NCBI RefSeq assembly: GCF_000415985.1
Contig: NZ_KE356561.1
Span: 3,464,095-3,528,094 of the forward strand
DNA: 64,000 bases
Direction: 5' to 3'
DNA from: Haloquadratum walsbyi J07HQW2
GTDB taxonomy: Archaea > Halobacteriota > Halobacteria > Halobacteriales > Haloferacaceae
Program-made: the position numbers and the translations under genes
The notes under the pieces: generated by a model
What the model saw: only the letters and a program-made list of their open reading frames with translations
Told to the model about the DNA's origin: nothing
Database searches by the model: none
Part shown: positions 9,231 through 20,169 of the stretch, piece after piece
Layout of the letters: each line of letters starts with the position of its first letter
How positions within the stretch are numbered: the stretch's first letter is position 1

Positions 9231-11468
9231 CTAGAGTAACCGCTCGATGAGCCCACGATCGCGATGTTTCTCTGCTAACAGGACAGAACACTCTACCTCA
9301 GTGACCACGTCCAACACAAGCGATTTTGAGACGAGTCGACGAAGCAATCCCTCCTCAGTCGCACCGATAACTAAGAGTGTAGAGTCATGAGATGCGTTCT
9401 GGATTGCCGTTTCGATGTTACCGGATTTGACACGGAGTTCGGCGTCCCCTAATCCATTGTTGATCGCCCAATCTTGGAGGAACTGTTCGCCTGCCTCGCG
9501 GTCGTCATCGATATTGAGCAGTGTCACCTCGGAGTCGTATTCGGACTGGAGTAACTTCGCAATGTGAGCTGACAGCTCAGAGTCTGGACCACCAGCCGTG
9601 GGAATCAGGATACGTGAGGGGTCAAACCCGCGGTCACGGAAGACTAGGAAGTCACAGGGGACCGTTTCGGTCAGTTCGTCCATGGCTGATTCGGCCCGTC
9701 CTGGTGACCCGTGTGAATCCGGACCCCACCCCATCACAACAAGACTCGCGGTGTGTGTGCGTGCGGCATCGAAGATAGCCTCGTAGGATTTGTGTGACAG
9801 GATCGTGTGTGTCTCGATATCGACACCGAACGTTTCAGCGTCTTTGCGGGCGTTTTCGAGCAGTTGCTCTGAGGTGCCGTCTATCTCATCGGATCGATCG
9901 GCAGCGGCCGAGAGCGCTGTCTGATCAGGAACGGTGACAATATGCGTGGCGACCACTGTTCCGTTGCGCTGTTTGGCGATAGCGCTGGCAAGTGTGATGA
10001 GTTCTTTTTCATTTTCAGGATTAGCCAACGGCACCATCACGCGGTACTGTCCACCATCTGGCTGAACACTAGTGACCGCGCTGACGGCTGCATCAGGAAT
10101 CGCCTCGGAGCGTGAGGTGATATATTTTGAGAGAATTCCGCGTTTCTCGGTCCGGGAACGGGCATACAACCCATACCAAACAACCGCTGCGATAGCGATA
10201 CCAAAGGAGAGCAACAGGGCATCTCCGGTAACAAACACTAACAATGCAAATGAAAAGACGATGCCGAAAATCGGTCCTAGTGGATACAGCGGCACGGTGA
10301 ACGCGGGTGTGTACTCTTCGGGGTTCACATACCGCATCACGATGAGTGCAAGATTCAATAACCCGTAGATGATGAGATGCAGACCCGATGCAGCACCCGA
10401 AAGCAGCGTCAGATCACCGATGATAATGAATAAGAGAATGAGCCCACCAGTAATGCCAATTGCTCTGTAGGGTGTCCCGAATCGAGGGTGTATCTTATTG
10501 AGGGACTGCGCAACGATTCGATCACGACCCATCGCGAAGTTGATACGCGAGGATGCGAGAATGGAGGCATTTGCGCTGGAGGCGGTAGCGAGCAAGCCAC
10601 CGAACAGGAGTGCCCCACCCACTGCAGCCCCTTGGATATACTGCCCAACCTCAACAACAGCAATGGGATTTTCGGCTTCGGAGCCGATGATATCCGCAAT
10701 GAATCCCTGTGGAACAGCCGCACTCATAATGACGAGTACGAGTGCATAAATGACGGTCACGATGACGACGCTGCCGATGACCGCCCGTGGAAGGTTCTTC
10801 CCGGGGTCTTTGATTTCTTCTGCCACACTCGTAATCTGGACAAATCCAAGATATGAGACGAAAATGAGTCCCGTGGTTTCCAGCGTCGTCATAACACCGC
10901 GGGCATCAGGGAGATTCCCTGGCTCAGCCCGAAGCGTCCCAAGGAACGTGAACACTGCGAGAATAACGACCAGCAGGGCGACGATTATATTTTGGAGTCG
11001 ACCGGTTTCCTTCGCACCAACGTAGTTGATGAGAATAAAGAAGCCTCCACCAGCAAGTGCAATGAGTTGCACGATAGTTATTGACACCGGCGCAACACCG
11101 ACACTACCACTAAGACCGAAGATCCGGGCAATATAGCGTCCAAACCCGATCATGTAGAATGCGCTGGCGAAGGCTAAACCGAGCCAGTTAGCCCACCCGG
11201 CGACAGAGCCGAACACGGGACCGAGCGCGTGATTGACATAGTAGTACGCCCCACCCGAGCGGGGCATCGCTGTCCCAAGTTCGCTTGCCGACAGCGCGGT
11301 GAACATGGCGATGACGCCACCGACGATGAACGCGACTGACGCCATCGAGCCGGCTTTGAGGATCGCCTCTCCCGGAAGGACGAAAATACCCGCACCGATC
11401 ATCGTCCCGATACCGATGGTCAGAGCCGCCAGTGGTCCGAGATCCTTAGCGAGGTCTTCCTCACTCAT
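9231..11468 (-). CDS. APC-superfamily amino acid permease with C-terminal tandem UspA domains
   Basis: GIGTMIGAGIFVLPG..., about 12 TM segments, then USP-like RILIPTAGGPDSELSAHIAKLL... Confidence 0.85.
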   Translation of the reverse strand: MSEEDLAKDLGPLAALTIGIGTMIGAGIFVLPGEAILKAGSMASVAFIVGGVIAMFTALSASELGTAMPRSGGAYYYVNHALGPVFGSVAGWANWLGLAFASAFYMIGFGRYIARIFGLSGSVGVAPVSITIVQLIALAGGGFFILINYVGAKETGRLQNIIVALLVVILAVFTFLGTLRAEPGNLPDARGVMTTLETTGLIFVSYLGFVQITSVAEEIKDPGKNLPRAVIGSVVIVTVIYALVLVIMSAAVPQGFIADIIGSEAENPIAVVEVGQYIQGAAVGGALLFGGLLATASSANASILASSRINFAMGRDRIVAQSLNKIHPRFGTPYRAIGITGGLILLFIIIGDLTLLSGAASGLHLIIYGLLNLALIVMRYVNPEEYTPAFTVPLYPLGPIFGIVFSFALLVFVTGDALLLSFGIAIAAVVWYGLYARSRTEKRGILSKYITSRSEAIPDAAVSAVTSVQPDGGQYRVMVPLANPENEKELITLASAIAKQRNGTVVATHIVTVPDQTALSAAADRSDEIDGTSEQLLENARKDAETFGVDIETHTILSHKSYEAIFDAARTHTASLVVMGWGPDSHGSPGRAESAMDELTETVPCDFLVFRDRGFDPSRILIPTAGGPDSELSAHIAKLLQSEYDSEVTLLNIDDDREAGEQFLQDWAINNGLGDAELRVKSGNIETAIQNASHDSTLLVIGATEEGLLRRLVSKSLVLDVVTEVECSVLLAEKHRDRGLIERLL

Positions 11469-11896
11469 GTTTCCTCCTCACGGGGGAGTGCGATGACGGG
11501 ACAATCAGCCTTGGTAACCAGTTTTATTGAGATATCGCCAGCGAGAAACTGCATAAGACGGTTCCCGCCACGAGACCGGTAGGCAATGGCAGTTGCACAG
11601 ACCTCATCAGCTGCCTCAAATATCTTCGCTGCGATATCTTGACCGTACACGGTGTAGTCCTCGGCGTCTGGGAATACTGACCGGATGGCGGCATACGACT
11701 CCTCGGCCAGTTCTTCAGCTTGTTCGACTGATGTCTTATCCGGCGCGCCACTGCTCTTTTCGACAACGTGAATTGTCGTCACATGATTTGGCTTGTATGG
11801 TTCAAGAGCTCTCGCCGTTTTCAATGCGTCATCTTCGTTCGCAACCGGTAGAAGCACATGGGCAAGCATAGATTTATGATTAGGGTCATTGCTCAT
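11465..11896 (-). CDS. Universal stress protein (UspA family)
   Basis: HVLLPVANEDDALKTARAL...IAYRSRGGNRLMQFLAGDISIKLVTKADCPVIAL; overlaps the permease start. Confidence 0.8.
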   Translation of the reverse strand: MSNDPNHKSMLAHVLLPVANEDDALKTARALEPYKPNHVTTIHVVEKSSGAPDKTSVEQAEELAEESYAAIRSVFPDAEDYTVYGQDIAAKIFEAADEVCATAIAYRSRGGNRLMQFLAGDISIKLVTKADCPVIALPREEET

Positions 11897-12441
11897 ATTC
11901 GTCAGTCCACCTACTTTCTGTTAAGAGTACGCACTCACGTGAATGTATTCACAGCGTATTGCGGGATGTGGCTTCTAAGAGGGACTGAAGCTATATTATT
12001 TCGAGAGAACTATTTGAAACATATTTTCTCCGTTATGCGATCAAGTTCTATTTTTGTTCCAAGCTGTAATGGATGCTTTGGGTCGGTGTGTCCAACGCCT
12101 ATATCGAAGATGATAGCCGTTTCTGGAGTACCCCTTTTGATGATTTTTTTGAAGAGTATGAAAATGATTGGAGACAAGGTATAAAGATGAATGCACTCGC
12201 GGAGAACGCTCTCTATATCATAGATATCACAACCCTGTAGTATATTGTGCCTGTCGTTCTTCTTCAGAAATACCTTCAGCATACACCCCCGGCTAATCTC
12301 TATTTTATTACTCTGAAGTTGAGAGTCCTTCGCTCAATGCATACGGAATTCGTCAGCCAGTCTAGCAGGGGGGGTCGAATATCGCTGCCAAACGCGTCGC
12401 CGAACGACCTGTTGAGTCGGGCGTCGATGACCCACACGTGA

Positions 12442-13148
12442 TTACAGTCTTCTGGGACAGCGGCGAACGATACATGTCGACCGGTATGTCCGACGACGAG
12501 TAGGACAGTTCAAAAATAGGCGCGATTGACTGGTTGTACTACTGTTTTTGTCGAAGTCGGTGGTGAGGTGACCTGCGTATCCAAGCGCGCTCACGAGTCC
12601 AAGCGCAAGCACCGTCGTAAGCGGTATGGGAAGCGACTCTGAGCTGTCGGTCGCAAACGTGGTGCTGAATCCAGAGAGGTCAATACCACTACCACTGGTC
12701 CACTGAACCGTCTCCGCGTCCGTGTTGGCAGGCTTGTGGCTACTAGTTGCGAGCTGGTAGCCCTCAGGTGGGTCGACCACGAACAGCCGGTCGGGCTGGA
12801 ACTCGCTGGCGAACGGCTCGGTGAGCGTCAGCTCGTCGCCCGAAACGCTTGCCAGGTTGCTCCATTCGGCGGAAACACGGATCACGCCAACCCCGTCTCT
12901 CGTCTCGACGGAGGCGCTGACATCACTGATCGTCATCTCGCGGTCGGTGTCAGTGGCGGTTCGGTCCGCGATCCGTGAGAGTCGCTGCTCGAAGTTGCCG
13001 GTGAGATTCGAGGGATCCTCCCGGAGCTGATCGAATGCCTGCTGGTCGGCGTCGTCAGCGAGGTCGTAGCTCACGACCAGACTCACTGTCGCGTCGCCAT
13101 CCGACTGGAGGTCGACGACTTCTACACAATGCTCGCGGAGGGGTCGGC
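12442..13148 (-). pseudogene. Secreted/membrane protein fragment truncated at the left edge of the BREX-like locus
   Basis: Frame continues upstream without a start (LREHCVEVVDLQSDGDATVSLVVSYDLADDADQQAF...), C-terminal TM (LPIPLTTVLALGLVSALGYAG) then unrelated residues. Confidence 0.45.
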
Positions 13149-16100
13149 ATGACTTCCATGGACGACCTGTTCGAGAAGCAGGACGCGACCTTCGAGGAGT
13201 CGATCCGCATCGACCGGAAGTTCGAGGAAGACGAAGACAGAGCCGCTCATCGCGATCATCTCTACCGCCACTACCTCGACACCTACCACATTACAGATGC
13301 CTCAGAGAACTTCCTTCATGATTTCTTCACTCGCATTCACGGCTACGACGAGGAGATGCGAAAGGGAGCCAATCACTGGCTCTACGGGTACTACGGCAGC
13401 GGCAGCGGCAGCGGCAGCGGCAGCGGCAGCGGCAGCGGCAGCGGCAGCGGCAGCGGCAGCGGGAAGAGCCACCTGCTAACCGTCCTCAACCTCCTCACCG
13501 CATCTGCAGACCTCGAAGAGGAAGACAGAGAGGAAGTCTGGAATCGACTGGATTCAGATGGTTCCTACAGCGACCTCTTCGATACCTGGTCCTCGATGCT
13601 CGACGAGTACCGTCTCGTCCCCCTCCCGATCAACCTCCTGAAGCACCAGAGTGTTCGGGAACAGAGCTTCAGTGAGATCATCCTCCAGGCAGTCTATCAG
13701 GCTCGAGGCCTCTCGAACCGACTCGACGTCGCATTCTTCGAGGAGTGGTACCAGAATCAGGGAACGTGGGATCAGCGTGACGAACTCACGAAAGAGGTCC
13801 TCAAGGACGAAGGCGTTCCAAACGCGGATCAGTACTCGTGGGATGACGTCCAACAGTAGCGAATCCTCTCTGATCTCGTTCTGGAAGAGTTAGTCGAACG
13901 AGAGACGGGAACTGCAGATGGATTGGCAGACATCCAACGTCAAAATATCGGACAGCGGATGGCTGTCGAAGCCGTCGAGTCATATCGACAGGAGCTCGAA
14001 GCAGAGTCTGAGAAACCAGTCAAGATCGTCCTCCTCGTCGGCGAGGTGACGCTGTTCATCGGTGGGGACTACCAGCGTCTCTCGGAACTCAACGCACTCG
14101 CGGAGAGTATCGATACGATTGGAGATGGAAACATCCAGATGGTGGCGACGGCACAGTCCGAGATCGAGGACGTTCGACCGGGACTAGCTGCGAAGCAACT
14201 CGACTTCGGGATTCTCAAAGACCGCTTCCCTCACCAGTACCACTTACCGAGCCATCACGCCGGAGAAATCGTTCAGCGTCGTCTCCTCGAGAAGACCGAT
14301 GACGGGGCGGGGTAGACTGGGTCAAGTCAGAAGCGCTGACGGCGCGGGTACATCCGACATCTACGTTCGTCTACTCAGAAGTCGGGCAGAACACGGAGCC
14401 ACCTCTCAATCGAGTCAAAGAAAAGGAGTTCGTGCAGTTCTATCCGCTCCTGCCGTACCAGCCAGCACTCTTCCTGGAGATACTCTCGAACCTTCGGAAC
14501 GAGTTGGCCGACTCGACGAAGTCGATCTTCTCAGGGACAGCGAGAGCGATTCTCCCCCATCGTCGCCGGACTCCGAGGCCGATGGATGCGCGACGAAAGC
14601 AAAGACGAGCTGTCCCTCATCAGCCTCGTCGACTTCTATGACCTGATTCGGTACGAGCTCGAGGACATCATCCCCAACGAGATCGAAGTCCTGGAGGAGA
14701 TCGAATCCGACGAAGACACGACTGACTTCGATCTCAAGGTCGCAAAAGCGGTCTTACTCCTCTCGTTCTCGTACGTGCCCGACTCAGTCCCGCAGAACGA
14801 CGCCAACATCGCGGTTGCGGTGATGGACGATCTTAACGGGCAGCCACGAACGACCGTCCGAAACCAAGTCCAGAATTCACTGGAGAACCTCGACAAGTAC
14901 ATCAGGCCGAACACGGACCTCTCCTTCGGATCACGGATCGGGAGGAGCGAGAGATAATCGAAGAGGCAGCAAGAACCGCAAGAACCCAGATTGGGACGAG
15001 ATAATCGCCGCTTTCGACAATGAACTCTGGGCGGACATCAGCCCTCGTCTGAATCTCCCAACCTCGGTTCCCTACGGTGGGGACGGCGACAACTACCCAA
15101 TCTCGTACAACTTCTCCATCGATGGACAACCACTAGATGGGGCGGACGAACACGAGAGTGCGCTCGAAGCCACAGTGGTTATCCGGGGCGTGCGACCTGA
15201 TGTTGACTCAAAGAAAGTCAACGAGGGAACGATCTACTGGTCGGTCAAGGAGGATGGGTTAGATGATCTCCGAAGCCAGCTCATCGAGTGGTGGTCGTTC
15301 CACGAAGCGACGGCCGAGACGGAAACACCCGATACGATAGCCCGAGACGTCGACGATGCAGCGGACAGGGTGAAGAGTAAGCCTGCAAGCGCGCTCAAAG
15401 ATGGCTCGTACAAGATTGAATCTCAGGAACCGCGTGGTCTCGAGTCTGCGGTCAAAGAGTGCATCAACCGTGCCTACCCCTACCCCTCGTTCTTCCATCC
15501 CGTTATGCTCGAGGTGGACCAGAGCTACCTCTCGGAGCTAAAACGACTCGACGACGACGAGGAGTACCCGGAGTGGGCACAGAAAATCGATGTCCCAACA
15601 CCAGATGCGGAGGTGTCCACGATGGGGACGATTGCGAAAGAGATTCGAGGTGCCGTCGGTCGAACGCTGGTCGACCATGACAACGAGATGGGTCTCCCAG
15701 CGCTCTTCGAGAAGATCACCGAGGAGACGCCGTTCTATGGAGAGGTAAAACCGGCAGTAACGGCGGTCCTCTGGGGGCTGTGTCGTGCGGGAGAGTTCCG
15801 TCCTGTTGCAGAGGACGGAGAGGCTCTTGCCGCGGATGAACTGCTGACGCTCTCTCAGCAGATGGAGATCAAGCTGCGTACGTCGCCGTCTTCGACGTCG
15901 CTCAAGGAACAGTTCATCGATGCTGGAATCATTGACCCGATTCAAACGGTCGACGAGGGGATCGTCGCCCTCGAAGAACTGAACGAGTCGGTCAAGCGGC
16001 GAGCGCAAACGCTTGCAGAGACGACAGAAGTCAGTACAGAGACTGAATTAGAGAGCGAGGCGCTCGTTTCGCTGGTTGCAGCCTTCAGTAATGCGCTCCT

Positions 16101-16857
16101 GGAACTAGCGGATAGCGCTGAATCTCGCGCCGACGCAATCGCTGCTGACGACATGGACTGGGAAGAGATAATCGACCAGGTGGCGAGTGACGAAGAGAGG
16201 ATGACTGCGGTTGAGGATAGATGGGATTCCAGGGAATCCTACCTATCACAACTCGACGGGCTGCTGCGGTTCAGAGAGCTGGAGATTGACTGGCTTAGTC
16301 AATCGTTCTACGATGCACTGGACCAGCTGAGCCAACAGCTCGAAAACGAGTCTAGTCGGGAGTGGTGGACGCAGGAAGGCTGGCAGTCCTTCGATCAGTC
16401 ACTGGGTGCTCGGTTGACCGCAATCTCAGCGCTTGAAGAGGATTGGTCAGCTCAAGTGGCAGAGACTAACGCGAAATCACTAGTGACGGAACTTGAGGGA
16501 CATCAATGGCTGATCCCGCCCCTACAGCTCCCTGAGCACAGCGTTCACGATGGATTTCAGTCCGGATATCTCCGCCCACTTCGGCACTTCAGAGATACCC
16601 ACGAAAGCATCCAAGCCTGTATTAGTGCGTTAACGAACCGGGAACCAGGAACTCATGACGAACGCACACTGAGAAGAGCGCTCGGGACGGTATCCTCAAC
16701 GACGGATTGGGACAGCCTCACCGAGGACCGAGTCGACACGTATCGAGAAAAGTACGAGACTGTAGAGCAGTTGGTCGGTGGGACTCGACCCGAGGAAATC
16801 GAAGGCGTAGGTGTGCTATTCGGCGATGAGTCTGCACTCAGGCAAAGGCCAATTTGA
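13149..16857 (+). pseudogene. brxC: BrxC/PglY-like large ATPase (copy 1), P-loop carries a (GGCAGC)11 expansion; stop and frameshifts
   Basis: HWLYGYYG(SG)11KSHLLTVLNLL; in-frame TAG 13857-13859 within ..DDVQQ*RILSDLVLEELVERE..; later segments in frames 0/1/2/0/1; 16.86-kb end joined to brxB. Confidence 0.65.
13395..13460 (+). repeat. (GGCAGC)11 hexanucleotide repeat within the Walker A loop of the BrxC-like gene
   Basis: Perfect period-6 tract counted directly from sequence. Confidence 0.98.
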
Positions 16858-16917
16858 GCGCCTCGTGAAGTCGAGGAAGCCGACGATTGAACAGATCGAT
16901 GGAGGTGTGATTATCAA

Positions 16918-17544
16918 ATGACGTCGACGCGAAACCCGCTTAAGAGATTCACCGAGGAATTGGTCGACTTCGCAAGTGGCGAACGGCGGGGAATTCGAAA
17001 TCCCTTCGTCATGGTGCCAGTCGAACCATCTGTTGAACACCGAGTGACGGAACGGTTGGTTCAGTGGGCAGACCCCGAGACACCAGATACATTGACGAAC
17101 TGGGCTGGCATCGAGAACCAGGCCGGTAACGAACTCACAGTCGAATGTGTTCGGCTCGATCACCTGATGCCCGAGACGCGTGTTTTCGAAACCACACTCG
17201 ATCTCGGGCCTCTTGAGCGGACCACCACGAACGCAGTAACGGAGACACTCGAAACGAGTCTGGCTGACGAACTCATCGGGAAACTCGTCGAAGGACAACT
17301 CAAAGGGGAGAACGCGCAGCAGCATATCCTTCTGATGGTGAACCTCGGAAGCCTCTATCCGTTCACCCGCGCCTCAGAGCTGCTTGATGAGATGGACCGC
17401 CGAAACGTGAACACTACAATCGGAATCCCATTCCCTGGATCGATTAGAGGAGGGAAATTGAGCTTCTTCAACGAGGACGCACGCCACTACTACCCAGCCC
17501 ACCGAATTGACGAGAAAATCACTGAGGTGTATCTCGATGACTGA
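16918..17544 (+). CDS. brxB: BrxB-like protein (DUF1788-like)
   Basis: About 200 aa, ...LLMVNLGSLYPFTRASELLDEMDRRNVNTTIGIPFPGSIRGGKLSFFNEDARHYYPAHRI; between BrxC-like genes. Confidence 0.75.
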   Translation: MTSTRNPLKRFTEELVDFASGERRGIRNPFVMVPVEPSVEHRVTERLVQWADPETPDTLTNWAGIENQAGNELTVECVRLDHLMPETRVFETTLDLGPLERTTTNAVTETLETSLADELIGKLVEGQLKGENAQQHILLMVNLGSLYPFTRASELLDEMDRRNVNTTIGIPFPGSIRGGKLSFFNEDARHYYPAHRIDEKITEVYLDD

Positions 17545-20169
17545 TACGACACTTGAATCACTGTTTGCTCGCTCGCCGACGCGAGAACTCGAAGAAGTAC
17601 AGAAAGTCAACGAAGTCGGTCAAGCCGAACGGGACATCGACGAGTTCTACGAAACTGATAGCGCTCGAAAGGTACTCACGGAACTCGGTGAAGTCGTCAA
17701 CAGTACAGGATCACAGCCACGCTTCCGGTATGTCCATGCCACCTTCGGATCCGGGAAAACGCACCTTCTGAAGCTGATCGGAATCGCGACTGGCGAAATC
17801 GAGGGGCTCGAAACGGTCGCTCCGAAACTGTCGAGCCAATTCTCTGGGTTCAAGGAATTCAGAGACCGACTCAATTCGTCCCACATCGACCACCTGGTCC
17901 CCCTGTTCATGAACCTCCTCGACCGGGACAGGGTTCGTGATTCGACTCTCTCGCTCCTGATATACGAGGAGCTAGGGAATCAGCTCAACTACCCGACTGA
18001 CCCACTCTGGTTACTCGAGTGGGCGTGGACACTGGAGATCGAGCACGGGCTCTGTAGAGCACGAATGTCGTTACAGGAAGCAGCACAAGACAAGGCTGCG
18101 CTCCGCCCATGGCTCTATGAAGCACTTCCTGAGATGGACGAGACTGATGGCACGCCCTATGCAACGAAAGATGGCGTCAGGGAATCAATCGAACAAGCCA
18201 CGGGACGGATCAGTACTGAGGCGTTCACACCCGATGAACTCGTAGAACGGCTGGACCGAACGAAGCGCTACTTACAGGAATCAGGGGAAACGTACGAGTT
18301 CCTCATCGAGCTCGACGAAGTCGCCATTTAGGTTGGTGACCAGCAACACCGCTATCGAGAGTTCCTGGAGACGGTCGACACACTCATAGAATAGAAGAGT
18401 CACGAACGAGATGGCAGGAGGCGAACGCTGGTGACCAAGGCGTTGAAGACGTCCTTATTGTTATTGAGCTTTCAGAGGGCCTTCGCGAGAGTATTCGGCA
18501 TCTGATTGCGCTGGATAAGTTATTGGAGCCGGGGGCTAGCGCAGAACTCCGTATCGAGCAACAACAGGAAGAGGAGACCGTCGAAGACGAGATTGAGGAA
18601 CTCCTCTATGGAGCGAAGCTCTATACGCCGGATCATAACACGACGCGAGGGACGTATCCGTATCTAAGCAACATCGATAGTGTGCTCGCTGATGCTGTCA
18701 GGGAGAGATTCGAGAACAGGAAAGCACTCGATACACGGCTGCAGGAGGTTGACGACGCTCGTACCCTTTTCGAGTTCTTCAACGGGAATGGTACGTGGCC
18801 GTTCTCAAGCGACGACGCAGAAATGCTCGGGGTCAAGACAGTTCCGAGAGAGATTAGAGACGGGTGGGCTGAAGAGTTCCTCAACGATTACGCTGGAGAA
18901 GAATTAGTGAGTGGAGAGACTGTCCTCGAAGAAATCGCTGGTCGGCGGGGGAAATATCTCGAGACGCCACGCGAGGCACTGGCGGCACTTCTAATCACGC
19001 TCGCCGCAGCAAACAAAATCGAGATCAGACGTGATGGGGTCCGTATCGAAGACCCGGGCGAAATCGGTCGCGTGATGCGACGTCTCTCCGATATCCGTGA
19101 CATCGATATTGGATTCGATCCCGTGGACATTGAGGGAAGTAGCAATCTAAAAGCAGTCTATCAGTCTCTCCGAGGATTCGCCCCACAAGGGAATGATCCG
19201 ACCGCTTGGCTTTCCAATCTCGCATCATGGTCAGAAAAGGATAGTTCGGAGATTCGGAATATCTGTGCTCGTGTGGATCTCGAATTTGACGAAGAAATTA
19301 CGCTGGATGCACTCCGTGACGCGTTAGAACCAGGGATGGCAGGTGGCGAACTTGACGATGCAGTACTGACTGAATCGCCAGTACCAACGCAGGCAGAGTG
19401 GTTCCACAAAGCTGAACCATTATTCGAGGGTGAGGAGCCGCTCTGGGATGAGTTCAAGAGTACACTCGAGACGATGCGGTCACTGTATCCTGATGCTGCG
19501 ATTACCTACAAGATGGAGGACACTGTCGATGGGTCACGCATCCCTTCCAAGGAGAGACTGACTAAGCTCCAGACAGAGGCTCAGGACTTCCGTACCTCAC
19601 AAATTAGTGAACTCTACCACCTTCTCACGGGAACTGCACCTGAAGCGGATTCGATCTCGGATCTCTGTTCAGCGGTCGAGCAAGCGTTACTGGATCAAGA
19701 CATAATCGTGGAAATCGACAACGTCACTGAGACGATTTCAGGAGTGAATTTCGAGTCGCTCAGAGAACTCGATGAGATCGCTGCATCCGCGGATGACATC
19801 TCGGAATCTGATATCGCATCCGGGAACGCAGTCAGTGAAGCTAGCCAGCTTGAGGAGGCATGAGGACTACTTGAGGAACAACCGAATGGTCCACTCTACA
19901 ACCAGCTCGAGTCTCGGTACGCAGAACTCAACTCAGAACATCCTGATGCATTCATCACGAAGCAGGTGAAGCGTGCGCTAAGTGGACCAGACCTCGTCAC
20001 ACCGTCGCGAGCAGAAGCGTTGGTAAAACAGGCCGATGCAAAACTCCAGTCAACAGACGATGATGACCAAGATGACGACGGACCATCTGTCGACGAGCTC
20101 TGGGCAGATGTGACTGAACCAGGTGACGGCACTATTGTGGTTATCGATACAGAGGAAGGAGACCGATGA
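17537..20169 (+). pseudogene. brxC: BrxC/PglY-like ATPase (copy 2), interrupted
   Basis: RYVHATFGSGKTHLLKLIGIATG (Walker A), IELDEVAI*VGDQQHRYREF (TAG 18329-18331), frameshift about 18.4-18.5 kb, in-frame TGA 19861-19863 before GLLEEQPNGPLYNQL. Confidence 0.65.

Noticed and set aside
13297-13479. ORF with a poly-alanine run in the BrxC repeat region
   Set aside because: Alternate-frame reading of the GGCAGC tract; no support as a gene.
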